Below are positions 9,469 through 16,985 of a stretch of 64,000 bases of DNA, in pieces. Location of the stretch: contig NZ_JACMYC010000013.1 of assembly GCF_014266025.1 (NCBI RefSeq), positions 20,649 through 84,648 on the forward strand, given 5' to 3'. Both the position numbers and the translations under genes were made by a program. Numbering within the stretch: the first letter of the stretch is position 1; each line of letters opens with the position of its first letter. This DNA is from Nocardioides deserti. Its GTDB lineage: Bacteria > Actinomycetota > Actinomycetes > Propionibacteriales > Nocardioidaceae. Under the pieces are notes generated by a model. The model had not been told where the DNA came from and did not search any database. It saw nothing but the letters and a program-made list of their open reading frames with translations.

Positions 9469-9542
9469 TGGGCAGGGGCGGGGTCGAACCGCCGACCTTC
9501 CACTTTTCAGGCGGACGCTCGTACCAACTGAGCTACCTGCCC
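9469..9542 (-). tRNA. tRNA-Phe (anticodon GAA)
   Basis: A 74-nt cloverleaf: 7-bp acceptor stem GGGCAGG/CCTGCCC, D arm with GCTCAGTTGG, anticodon stem TCCGC/GTGGA around loop CTGAAAA (anticodon GAA), and a T arm with GGTTCGACC. The discriminator base is A, and CCA is not encoded. One G-U pair occurs in the anticodon stem. The gene is flanked downstream by a strong hairpin. Confidence 0.95.
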
Positions 9543-9694
9543 GAGCGACGGACATCTTACATGCCGCCGGGACCGTCGACGAATTCGTCCGACGGCTGCA
9601 GGGCTGGCACGAGGCGGGCGCGAGAGGGGCACGAAGTGGTCCGTACCTTCGTGTGAGTGGCGTCACCTCGACGGTGAAAAGGCGTTGCCGGAAC

Positions 9695-11185
9695 ATGCGC
9701 GTGCTCCCCGCAGGCCGGATCGCCCTGCCCTCGACCCTCATCGTCCTGCTCCTCGCCGCGTGCGGCTCCCAGCTCGATCCGGGCGCGGTGGCACAGGCGG
9801 GCGGCGGCGTGGAGGGCGGTACGACGTCGTCCGGCCTGCTCGAGAGCGACCCGGCCGCGGCGGACGGCGGCCCGGCCGGTCTCGACGGGTCGGACGCTCC
9901 CGGCCTGGACGGCGGTGCTGGCTCGGTGCCGGGCAGCCCGGTCGCGGCCGGCGGCGGCACGAGCGGCTCGGGCGGTGCCGGAGGCTCGTCCGGCTCGCCG
10001 GGGGGCGGGGGCGCCCCGGCGCCGGAGGGGGACGCGAAGGCCGGCGCGTGCGAGGGGTTCGAGAACACCACCGGCATCACCGACGACACCATCGTGCTCG
10101 CCAACGCCGTCGACCTGTCCGGCCCGGTGCCGGGCCTGATGCAAGCCAGCCAGGACGCGATCCGGGCCTATGCGGCGTACTTCAACGCCACCTCCGACAT
10201 CTGTGGCCGCAAGCTCGAGGTGCTCGCGCTCGACAGCCGCACCGACGCCGCGGCCGACCAGGTCGCCTACAGCGAGGCCTGCGAGAAGGCGTTCGCCGCG
10301 GTCGGGTCGATGTCGGCCTTCGACGCCGGCGGCGCCCGGACCGCCGAGCAGTGCGGCCTGCCTGACCTGCGCGCCGCGTCCGCGTCGCTGGAGCGCTCGG
10401 GGTGCAGCACCTGCTTCGGCGCGATGTCGCTGCGCGCGAACGAGTTCGAGAACGCCGTGCCGGACTGGGTGAAGCGCAACTACCCCGCCGGCGCCAAGCG
10501 GGCGGCGTACGTCTGGGTCAACGCGGGCGCGGTGCCGGCGAACGCGAACTACCAGGCCGATGCCATGGAGAAGCGGGGCCTGGACTTCGTCGTGCGCCAA
10601 GGCATCGACGTCTCGGAGTTCAACTACGCGCCCTACGTCCAGCAGCTGCGCGACGCCAAGGTGGAGTACGTCCAGTTCCTCGGTGCCGCCGCCCAGGCCG
10701 TGCGGATGGTGCAGACGATGCGGCAGCAGGGCTGGGCGCCGGACCTGTTCATGATGACCCAGCCCATGTACGAGCCGTCCTTCCTCGAGGTCGCCGGCGA
10801 GGCCGCCGAGGACGCGCACATCTTCATCACCCACGTGCCGTTCGAGGAGGCGAGCCGCAGCACGGAGGTGCAGACCTACCTCGCGTGGCTCGAGCAGGTC
10901 CGGCCCGGCGCGGCGCCCACGAGCTACGGGCTGTTCAGCTGGTCCGCGGCGCGGCTGTTCGTCCAGGAGGCCGTGCGCCTCGGCGGCCGGCTCACCCGCG
11001 ACGCGCTCGTCGCGGCGCTGCGCCGCGTCGATGACTGGACCGGCAACGACGCCCACGCACCGCAGAACGTCGGCAGCGAGCGGACCGCGGAGTGCTGGCG
11101 GTTCATCAAGGTCACCGGCGGCCGCTGGGTGCCCGCCGGCTCGCGCGACTACACGTGCACCGGCACCACCGTCGTGCCGGAGTGA
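9695..11185 (+). CDS. ABC-type branched-chain amino acid-like substrate-binding lipoprotein (orphan)
   Basis: From ATG 9695 the protein has 496 aa, with an N-terminal lipoprotein signal ending in LLAAC. A Gly/Ser-rich disordered linker runs to about residue 115. A type I periplasmic binding fold of the Leu/Ile/Val family (Peripla_BP_6) follows, recognisable from GITDDTIVLAN and alternating Rossmann-like lobes. A Cys-x-x-Cys pair (SGCSTC) lies near residue 237. No permease or ATPase gene is adjacent, so it may act with a transporter encoded elsewhere or as a solute sensor. The 3' neighbours are tRNA genes. The open frame extends upstream to 9449 across the tRNA gene, but the signal peptide fixes the start. 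Confidence 0.82.
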   Translation: MRVLPAGRIALPSTLIVLLLAACGSQLDPGAVAQAGGGVEGGTTSSGLLESDPAAADGGPAGLDGSDAPGLDGGAGSVPGSPVAAGGGTSGSGGAGGSSGSPGGGGAPAPEGDAKAGACEGFENTTGITDDTIVLANAVDLSGPVPGLMQASQDAIRAYAAYFNATSDICGRKLEVLALDSRTDAAADQVAYSEACEKAFAAVGSMSAFDAGGARTAEQCGLPDLRAASASLERSGCSTCFGAMSLRANEFENAVPDWVKRNYPAGAKRAAYVWVNAGAVPANANYQADAMEKRGLDFVVRQGIDVSEFNYAPYVQQLRDAKVEYVQFLGAAAQAVRMVQTMRQQGWAPDLFMMTQPMYEPSFLEVAGEAAEDAHIFITHVPFEEASRSTEVQTYLAWLEQVRPGAAPTSYGLFSWSAARLFVQEAVRLGGRLTRDALVAALRRVDDWTGNDAHAPQNVGSERTAECWRFIKVTGGRWVPAGSRDYTCTGTTVVPE

Positions 11186-11215
11186 GGCGGCCGCACTATG
11201 CTGTCCCGCAGTCCG

Positions 11216-11288
11216 GCCCCCATCGTCTAGCGGCCCAGGACCCCGCCCTTTCACGGCGGTAGCACGGGTTCGAATCCCGTTGGGGGTG
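11216..11288 (+). tRNA. tRNA-Glu (anticodon TTC)
   Basis: A 73-nt cloverleaf with acceptor GCCCCCA/TGGGGGT (first pair G-U), anticodon stem CCGCC/GGCGG around CTTTCAC (anticodon TTC), and a T arm with GGTTCGAATCC. The discriminator is G and no CCA is encoded. It lies 30 bases after the binding-protein gene and about 100 bases before tRNA-Asp, probably in one transcript with it. Confidence 0.95.
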
Positions 11289-11385
11289 CTGCACCAGCCG
11301 CTCGCTGGCCACGATTGGGTCGGCGAGCCGGGTGTGGGTTAGAGTTCCACCGCTTCGCCAGTGCGCGGAGCACCAGCAAGAACGA

Positions 11386-11462
11386 GGCCCCGTAGCGCAG
11401 TTGGTTAGCGCGCCGCCCTGTCACGGCGGAGGCCGCGGGTTCGAGTCCCGTCGGGGTCGCCA
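11386..11462 (+). tRNA. tRNA-Asp (anticodon GTC), CCA encoded
   Basis: A cloverleaf with acceptor GGCCCCG/CGGGGTC, D arm GCGCAGTTGGTTAGCGC, anticodon stem CCGCC/GGCGG around CTGTCAC (anticodon GTC), and a T arm with GGTTCGAGTCC. The 3' CCA (11460-11462) is genome-encoded, unlike the other three tRNAs in the window. A strong terminator hairpin starts three bases later. Confidence 0.95.
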
Positions 11463-11464
11463 CC

Positions 11465-11496
11465 GAGCGCCCCGGACCACCAGGTCCGGGGCGCTC
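11465..11496 (+). terminator. Rho-independent-like terminator of the tRNA-Glu/tRNA-Asp transcript
   Basis: A perfect 14-bp stem (11465-11478 with 11483-11496), loop ACCA, followed by a moderately T-rich stretch (AGTCGTTTGTC). Confidence 0.8.
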
Positions 11497-11587
11497 AGTC
11501 GTTTGTCAGGTCGTTTCCCAGGGTCGTTTCTCGGGGTCGCTTCTCGGGCCGTCACGGGCCCTGCGGCCGGTCCGGCAGACTGGCGGC

Positions 11588-11947
11588 GTGCCGATCGACA
11601 TGGATCCCGACCGCTTCGACGTGCTCGTCGACCAGGCGCTCGACGGCATCCCGGACGAGCTGGCGCAGCTGGTCCGCAACGTCGTGGTCCTGGTCGAGGA
11701 CGAGCCGCCGGAGGGCGAGCCGGACGACCTGCTCGGGTTGTACGACGGCGTCGCGCTGACCGAGCGCACCAGCTGGACCGAGGGCGTCCCGCTGCCGGAC
11801 CAGATCTTCGTCTTCCGTGGGCCGCTGCTGGACCTGTGCGAGAGCGAGGAGGAGCTGGTCGAGGAGGTTCGGATCACCGTCGTGCACGAGGTCGCCCACC
11901 ACTTCGGCATCGACGACGACCGGCTGCACGAGCTCGGCTACGCCTGA
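11588..11947 (+). CDS. Small zincin-like metallopeptidase family protein (PF06262 type)
   Basis: The protein has 119 aa from GTG 11588 (a possible ATG is four codons in). The C-terminal motif HEVAHHFGID is the HExxH zinc-binding and catalytic signature with a downstream Asp as likely third ligand. Length and the position of the motif match the short actinobacterial zincin family PF06262 (formerly DUF1025). It has no signal peptide, so it is cytoplasmic. The role is unknown in this family. Its last ten bases overlap the end of the convergent crcB gene. Confidence 0.82.
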   Translation: MPIDMDPDRFDVLVDQALDGIPDELAQLVRNVVVLVEDEPPEGEPDDLLGLYDGVALTERTSWTEGVPLPDQIFVFRGPLLDLCESEEELVEEVRITVVHEVAHHFGIDDDRLHELGYA

Positions 11948-12285
11948 GGGCCCACCCAGGCGTCTCCCGCCCAGAAGCCCAGCGCGCACGCGACCAGGGC
12001 CAGCCCCAGCGTCGCCGCGGCGTACGTCGTCCCGGTGCGTGGGCCCAGCCGGTGGGTCTGGCCGGCGAAGGCCGACCAGGTCGTCAGCCCGCCGCAGAAC
12101 CCCACCCCGAGCAAGAAGTACGCCGTGTCGTCGACGCCCAGCCCGACCAGCAGGCCGAGGAGGGCGGAGCCCACGACGTTGACGGCGAGCGTGCCGCGCG
12201 GGAAGCGCGCGTCGAGGGCCGACGCCGCGGCGTACCGCAGGGCCGAGCCGAGCGCGCCGCCGAGCGCGACCAGGAGGAGCGTCAC
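11938..12285 (-). CDS. crcB: Fluoride channel/exporter CrcB (copy 1)
   Basis: From GTG 12285 the protein has 115 aa with four predicted membrane helices. Family hallmarks are GGALGSALRY near the N-terminus, NVVGSALLGLL in helix 2 (the polar Asn track) and GGLTTWSAF in the broken helix 3. Fluc channels are dual-topology dimers that let toxic fluoride leave the cytoplasm. Its start overlaps the stop of the second crcB by four bases (GTGA), so the two are translationally coupled. Actinobacteria often carry such pairs, which may form an obligate heterodimer. Confidence 0.92.
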   Translation of the reverse strand: MTLLLVALGGALGSALRYAAASALDARFPRGTLAVNVVGSALLGLLVGLGVDDTAYFLLGVGFCGGLTTWSAFAGQTHRLGPRTGTTYAAATLGLALVACALGFWAGDAWVGPQA

Positions 12286-12674
12286 GAGGCCCGCTCCGGT
12301 GCCGGGTCCGGGCGCGAGGTGAGCCGGGTGGCGAGCGCGACCGCGGCGAGGGTGGCGGCGAGCGTGCCGAGCAGGTAGCCCAGCGCCAGGGCGGGCCGGC
12401 CGTCGGCGAGCAGCGAGCGGGTCTGCTCGGAGGCCGCCGAGAGGGTGGTGAACCCGCCGAGCAGTCCCGGCCCGGCGGCCGCCTGCAGGACGGGCGAGCG
12501 GCGGACGACCGCGAGCGCGGGCAGCAGCGCCAGCAGGAGGCTGCCGACGACGTTGACGGCCAGCGTGGTGCCGGGCAGGCCGGGTCCGTCGGGGACGGCC
12601 TCGCCGCACGACCAGCGCAGGGCGGCGCCGACCGCCCCGCCCGCGGCCACCGCCGCGAGCAGGCGAGGGTTCAC
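12282..12674 (-). CDS. crcB: Fluoride channel/exporter CrcB (copy 2)
   Basis: 130 aa from GTG 12674, with four membrane helices. It shows GGAVGAALRW, NVVGSLLLALL and GGFTTLSAASEQ motifs, the last replacing the usual Phe of the TFS segment with Leu. It begins in a four-base overlap with the stop of the upstream GHKL-domain gene and ends in a four-base overlap with the other crcB. The three genes therefore behave as one tight operon. Sequence divergence from its neighbour is compatible with a heterodimeric channel. Confidence 0.92.
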   Translation of the reverse strand: MNPRLLAAVAAGGAVGAALRWSCGEAVPDGPGLPGTTLAVNVVGSLLLALLPALAVVRRSPVLQAAAGPGLLGGFTTLSAASEQTRSLLADGRPALALGYLLGTLAATLAAVALATRLTSRPDPAPERAS

Positions 12675-13690
12675 GACACGCTGCTCTGGCGTCCCGGCTC
12701 GGAGGCGGCCTCGAGCTGGGCGGCGACGTGCGCCGCCTGGGCGTGCGGGTCCGTGCCCTCGGGCACGGCGGAGCCGATGCCGTCGCCGCCGCTCCACGCG
12801 CAGGGCGAGCCGCCGTGGGCCTGGCGGACCAGCTCGCCGAGGAACCAGCGCTGGAAGTCGCGCTGCTCGGGGGTCCGGGCCAGGGAGAGCAGCCGCTGCT
12901 GGCGGCAGAACTCGTCGGCGAGGTCGAGCAGGGCGAGGAACCGGTCGATCGTCGGCGCGCCACGCCGCGGCACCACGATCCGCAGGTCGGTGGTCTCGAG
13001 GCCGGCGGCCTGCGCGGACTCGATCTGCTCCGAGCCGATCCCGTCGCGCAGGTGGCGCTCGACGGAGCCGAACAGGTCGGAGAGGTCCTTGGCGAGCGGG
13101 TAGTCCGCCTCGTGGGCCAGCGCGAGCAGCCGGACCTCGCGGCGCAGCTCGCGGTAGTGGCGGTGGAACGCGGCGTACGCCCGCAGGGGGACGCCGACGA
13201 CGGTGATCTCGAGCAGCTCGCGGTCGTCGCCGGTGATCGGCGGCGGCTCCTCGGCCGCTCCGGTCACCAGCCCCTCGGCCCCGTCGTCGTCGGCGAAGGC
13301 CGCCGCCGGGGCGAACCACACCGTCTTGCCGTCGTCCTCGATGTCGGCACCCCAGGCGTCCGCGCTGCGGGCCACGATGGAGAGCCCGCGGCCGAAGGTG
13401 AGCAGCAGGTCGTCCTCGTCCTCGGGGACGGGCGTCGGCAGCACCGGGCGCTCCGTCGAGCCGTCACGCACCTCCACCCGCGGGTGCTGGACCGTCCCGC
13501 GCACCCGCACCTGGATCGGCGGCGCCCCGTGCAGCAGCGCGTTGGTGACCAGCTCGGAGACGCCGAGCTCGGCGCACTCGGTGAGGTCGTCGCGGCCGAT
13601 GTCCCGACAGGTCGCCACGACCCAGCGGCGCGCGTCCTGCACTCCGCGTGGGCCAGGGCCCAGGGACAGGGCGGGCCGGTTCAACGGCAC
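12671..13690 (-). CDS. GHKL (RsbW-like) ATPase-domain regulatory protein
   Basis: The chosen start, GTG 13690, has an upstream GGAG and gives 339 aa; ATG 13777 (368 aa) and ATG 13804 (377 aa) are in frame and possible. The N-terminal third is a HATPase_c_2 domain like anti-sigma factor kinases, with N-box ELVTNALLHGAPP and G-box FGRGLSIV. The C-terminal two thirds (about 165-339) are helical and unrecognised. Family members bind ATP and phosphorylate or sequester partner regulators in partner-switching systems. No sigma factor or antagonist is adjacent; instead it is coupled by four-base overlap to two fluoride channel genes. The partner is unknown. Confidence 0.72.
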   Translation of the reverse strand: MPLNRPALSLGPGPRGVQDARRWVVATCRDIGRDDLTECAELGVSELVTNALLHGAPPIQVRVRGTVQHPRVEVRDGSTERPVLPTPVPEDEDDLLLTFGRGLSIVARSADAWGADIEDDGKTVWFAPAAAFADDDGAEGLVTGAAEEPPPITGDDRELLEITVVGVPLRAYAAFHRHYRELRREVRLLALAHEADYPLAKDLSDLFGSVERHLRDGIGSEQIESAQAAGLETTDLRIVVPRRGAPTIDRFLALLDLADEFCRQQRLLSLARTPEQRDFQRWFLGELVRQAHGGSPCAWSGGDGIGSAVPEGTDPHAQAAHVAAQLEAASEPGRQSSVS

Positions 13691-14015
13691 AGAGCGGCTC
13701 CGGACGGAAGGTGGACGGGGGCGACCGAGAGGTGGGGGTTCGAGCGCTGCGGGACAGCGATCATTCTGGGCCCGCATACCCGGCACACCTGTGACCAAAC
13801 CCATGTCGTTGAAAGTTTTCCGACGGAATCGGTTTCGGGCTCCCGGCGTTCCCCCGGTGTCCCACCACGGGGCCCCGCCCCGGCGGGGTGTGGCTGCGGG
13901 CGGAACGGTCACCGGATTGGCGATCGGCACGCGTGCGGCGGGACAATGACCGACACAGCCGGCGGAGCTCGGTGCACGTCACGCGCACGGCCCCCCCTCG
14001 CACAGGAGGAACGAC
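13691..14015. promoter_or_regulatory. Divergent intergenic region between GHKL gene and ndh
   Basis: About 325 bases hold the control regions of both genes. On the plus strand TTGGCG (13917-13922) and GACAAT (13942-13947), 19 bases apart, are a possible but weak promoter for ndh. A good ribosome site (AGGAGG) lies just before ATG 14016. The minus-strand half may in part be coding if the GHKL protein uses the upstream ATG codons. No operator-like palindrome stands out. Confidence 0.4.
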
Positions 14016-15527
14016 ATGGCAGCGACTGCGCCCCTCGACGACGAGACCCGGACGGCCGGCGGCGAGGACCGCCGTGACGGCCGGCACCAGGTCGTGGTCA
14101 TCGGCTCCGGCTTCGGCGGCCTGTTCGGCACGAAGGCGCTGCGTCGCTCCGACGTGGACGTGACCGTGGTGGCCAAGACGACTCACCACCTGTTCCAGCC
14201 GCTGCTCTACCAGGTGGCGACCGGCATCCTCTCCGAGGGCGAGATCGCGCCGCCGACCCGTGAGGTCCTGGCGGGGCAGAAGAACGCCAAGGTGCTGCTC
14301 GGCGAGGTCACCGAGATCGACCTCGAGCAGCAGACGGTCCGCTCGCACGTGCTCGGGCGCGAGACGGTGACGCCGTACGACTCGCTCATCGTCGCCGCCG
14401 GCGCGGGCCAGTCCTACTTCGGCAACGACCAGTTCGCGGAGTTCGCGCCGGGCATGAAGTCCATCGACGACGCGCTCGAGCTGCGCGGCCGCATCTTCGG
14501 CGCCTTCGAGCTCGCCGAGCTCGGCGCCTCCCGTGGTGAGGACGTCGACCACCTGCTGACCTTCGTCGTCGTGGGTGCCGGGCCGACCGGCGTCGAGATG
14601 GCCGGCCAGATCGCCGAGCTCGCGCACCGCACGCTGCGCCGCGACTTCCGCTCGATCAACACCCGTCAGGCCCGGGTGGTCCTCGTCGACGCCGCGCCGC
14701 AGGTGCTGCCGCCGTTCGGCGCGAAGCTGGGCGGCAAGGCGCAGAAGGAGCTCGAGGAGCTCGGGGTCGAGGTGATCCTCGGCGCGATGGTGACCGACGT
14801 CGACGAGCGCGGGCTGTCGATGAAGTTCAAGGACGGCCGGACCGAGCGCCTGGAGTCGGTGACCAAGATCTGGGCCGCCGGCGTCCAGGCGTCCCCGCTG
14901 GGCAAGCAGCTGGCCGAGCAGTCCGGTGCCCCGCTGGACCGCGCCGGCCGGGTCGGCGTCAATCCCGACCTCACGCTGCCGGGCCACCCCGAGGTCTTCG
15001 TCGTCGGCGACATGATCGCCCTCGACAACCTGCCGGGCGTCGCGCAGGTCGCGATCCAGGGCGCGAAGTACGCCGCCAAGGAGATCGACAACCGGGTCCA
15101 GGGCAAGGCCCCGCAGAAGCCCTTCAAGTACTTCGACAAGGGCTCGATGGCGATCATCAGCCGCTTCCGCGCCGTCGCGATGGTCGGCAGGCTGCGCCTG
15201 ACCGGTGTCATCGCCTGGCTGATGTGGCTGGCGGTCCACCTCGTCTACATCACCGGCTTCAAGAACCGGGTCACCGCCGTCCTGCACTGGGCGGTCTCGT
15301 TCCTCGGCCGCGGCCGCTCCGAGCGCACCACCACCGAGCAGCAGATCTTCGCCCGGTCCGCGCTCCAGCGGCTCGAGCGCGGCGCCACCGACCTCGTCTC
15401 GCCGCCGGGGGAGTACGACGCCCAGCGCGAGCAGGCCCGTCGCGACGAGCTCGAGGCGCAGGCGGCCGAGGAGGTCCGGCTCACCGACCAGGGCGAGCGC
15501 GGCACCCGGCCCTCCGAGCGCGTCTGA
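14016..15527 (+). CDS. ndh: Type II NADH:quinone oxidoreductase
   Basis: 503 aa with an AGGAGG ribosome site six bases upstream. After an acidic 25-residue leader comes a first Rossmann motif (VVVIGSGFGGLF) for FAD. A second GxGxxG (VVGAGPTGVEMA, about 187-198) binds NADH, and the late motif VFVVGDM with VAQVAIQGAKYAA closes the FAD site. The C-terminal region (about 395-430) contains hydrophobic helices that anchor NDH-2 enzymes to the membrane, followed by a charged tail longer than usual. It oxidises NADH and reduces menaquinone without pumping protons. It stands alone between divergent and convergent neighbours. Confidence 0.9.
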   Translation: MAATAPLDDETRTAGGEDRRDGRHQVVVIGSGFGGLFGTKALRRSDVDVTVVAKTTHHLFQPLLYQVATGILSEGEIAPPTREVLAGQKNAKVLLGEVTEIDLEQQTVRSHVLGRETVTPYDSLIVAAGAGQSYFGNDQFAEFAPGMKSIDDALELRGRIFGAFELAELGASRGEDVDHLLTFVVVGAGPTGVEMAGQIAELAHRTLRRDFRSINTRQARVVLVDAAPQVLPPFGAKLGGKAQKELEELGVEVILGAMVTDVDERGLSMKFKDGRTERLESVTKIWAAGVQASPLGKQLAEQSGAPLDRAGRVGVNPDLTLPGHPEVFVVGDMIALDNLPGVAQVAIQGAKYAAKEIDNRVQGKAPQKPFKYFDKGSMAIISRFRAVAMVGRLRLTGVIAWLMWLAVHLVYITGFKNRVTAVLHWAVSFLGRGRSERTTTEQQIFARSALQRLERGATDLVSPPGEYDAQREQARRDELEAQAAEEVRLTDQGERGTRPSERV

Positions 15528-15570
15528 GGCTCGTTCGCCTGGCCCAGGCCGACAGCCCGGCCCGGACCCC

Positions 15571-15650
15571 GCAACAACCGTTCAATTGCGCGGTTGTAGC
15601 GGGGTCTCGGCCGTCCCGGGCGCAACACCAGCGCAATTGAACGATCGTGG
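15571..15650. repeat. Intergenic inverted-repeat element (REP-like) between convergent genes
   Basis: A 13-base sequence (15579-15591, CGTTCAATTGCGC) recurs as its exact reverse complement at 15631-15643. The left arm also forms a small hairpin with flanking ACAACCG/CGGTTGT. The AT-richer core stands out against the surrounding DNA. It sits between the stops of ndh and the thioesterase and could work as a bidirectional terminator or be a REP-type dispersed element. Confidence 0.6.
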
Positions 15651-15679
15651 ACGGCTGCGAGGACGCACCGCCGGGCCGC

Positions 15680-16360
15680 CTACTCGAAGGTGGGCGGCAC
15701 CTCGGTCGCGCCCCGCTGGGCGAGCAGCTCGCGGGCCCAGCGCGGCAGCACGAACAGGCCCTCCGCCTCGACCGTCGGGCCGTCCGGGCCGACGACGTGG
15801 CCGCGCGCCCAGGTCTTGTGCCCCTCGCTGCGCTCGACCCACGCCTCCAGCCGCAGCGGACCGAGCGGGGTCGGCTGCTTGTAGGTCACGTTGAGGTACG
15901 CCGTCATGCCCGGCTTCCGCGCCGCCGCGGCGGCGTTGCCGAGCATCTGGTCGAGCAGCAGCGACGAGACGCCGCCGTGCACGAGCCCGGGCGGTCCCTC
16001 GTACGCCGCGCCGAGCACCACCTCGGCGTGCACCTCGCCGAGCCGGTCGCCGGCCGGCTCGGGGTGCACGGGCGGCGCGACCGGGTTGCGCACGCCCACC
16101 ACGGTGTTGCCCCAGGGCTGACGCGCGCGGCCGTGCCCGAAGTGCGCGCCGAGCGGCCCGTCGACCTGCTGCTCGCGCAGCCGCGCGGTGACGGCCTCGA
16201 CCTCGGCCTGGGCGGCCCGGATCGCGTCGGCGTCGACCGTGGTGCGGATCGTGGCGTCGACCAGCTCGCGCACCGCCTGGGTGAACGGCGTGTAGAGCGC
16301 CTCCTGCTCGGCGAGCTCGTCAGGGCTGATCTCGGGCGGTCGGTCAGGATTCACGCTCAC
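15680..16360 (-). CDS. PaaI-type hotdog-fold thioesterase
   Basis: 226 aa from GTG 16360. The C-terminal half carries the hotdog thioesterase signature GPPGLVHGGVSSLLLDQMLG, in which the HGG motif lies at the end of the hotdog helix region. This is followed by a strand pattern ending in GHVVGPDG. The N-terminal 80 residues are an extension seen in actinobacterial members. Such proteins hydrolyse acyl-CoA thioesters in the cytoplasm; the acyl group cannot be predicted. It is convergent with ndh. Confidence 0.8.
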   Translation of the reverse strand: MSVNPDRPPEISPDELAEQEALYTPFTQAVRELVDATIRTTVDADAIRAAQAEVEAVTARLREQQVDGPLGAHFGHGRARQPWGNTVVGVRNPVAPPVHPEPAGDRLGEVHAEVVLGAAYEGPPGLVHGGVSSLLLDQMLGNAAAAARKPGMTAYLNVTYKQPTPLGPLRLEAWVERSEGHKTWARGHVVGPDGPTVEAEGLFVLPRWARELLAQRGATEVPPTFE

Positions 16361-16418
16361 GGGCGGAGTCTAGGTAGCCGGTACGGGGCGCCGGTGCCCG
16401 GTTTGCTTCGATGACGCT

Positions 16419-16985
16419 GTGACCTCGCTCGCCCGCCCCGACGTCGCGCTCCGCGAGAGCTGGGCGGCGGCGATGCTCGAGCTGGGCGACCAGGCCCACG
16501 GTTCCGGGTGGTACGCCGTGGGCGGCGGCGCCGCGCTCGACCTCACCGCCGCCGGGTGCGCGGCGTACGTCGCGGCGCTGGCGCGGCTCGCCGAACCCGC
16601 CGCCGGCGGCGAGGGGCGGGTGCCCACCGAGTACTGGTGGGTCGTCGACGGCGACCCGTCCGAGGTCGTCGGCTTCCTCGCGCTGCGCCGCGACCTGGAC
16701 GCGTGGCACCACGAGCAGGGCGGCCACCTCGGCTACTCCATCCGACCCGGCCGCCGGGGGCGCGGGCACGCCGTCCGCGCCGTGCGGCTGGCCCTCGCGC
16801 GGGCCGCCGAGCTGGGCCTGCAGCGGCTGCTGGTGACGTGCGGCGAGGAGAACCTCGCCTCGCGTCGGGTCGTCGAGCGGTGCGGGGGCGCGCTGGAGGA
16901 CGTGCGCCGCGGGACGTGCCGCTACTGGCTGCCTACGTCTGCGGTGCCGACGCGTCCGGGCGGTGCTGGCGCAGCACGCGCATGA
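16419..16985 (+). CDS. GNAT-family N-acetyltransferase
   Basis: 188 aa from GTG 16419. The acetyl-CoA binding motif A is clear: YSIRPGRRGRGHAVRAVRLAL, about residues 107-127. A following strand (LLVTCGEENLASRRVVERCGG) is typical of GNAT motif B. The substrate is unknown; small-molecule amines or antibiotics are common. The last 53 bases overlap the end of the convergent coiled-coil gene, so the tail past about residue 170 is poorly constrained. Confidence 0.85.
   Translation: MTSLARPDVALRESWAAAMLELGDQAHGSGWYAVGGGAALDLTAAGCAAYVAALARLAEPAAGGEGRVPTEYWWVVDGDPSEVVGFLALRRDLDAWHHEQGGHLGYSIRPGRRGRGHAVRAVRLALARAAELGLQRLLVTCGEENLASRRVVERCGGALEDVRRGTCRYWLPTSAVPTRPGGAGAARA

Noticed and set aside
11588..11947. 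Secreted protease
   Set aside because: The HExxH motif is real, but there is no signal peptide and the protein is a short cytoplasmic-type zincin.
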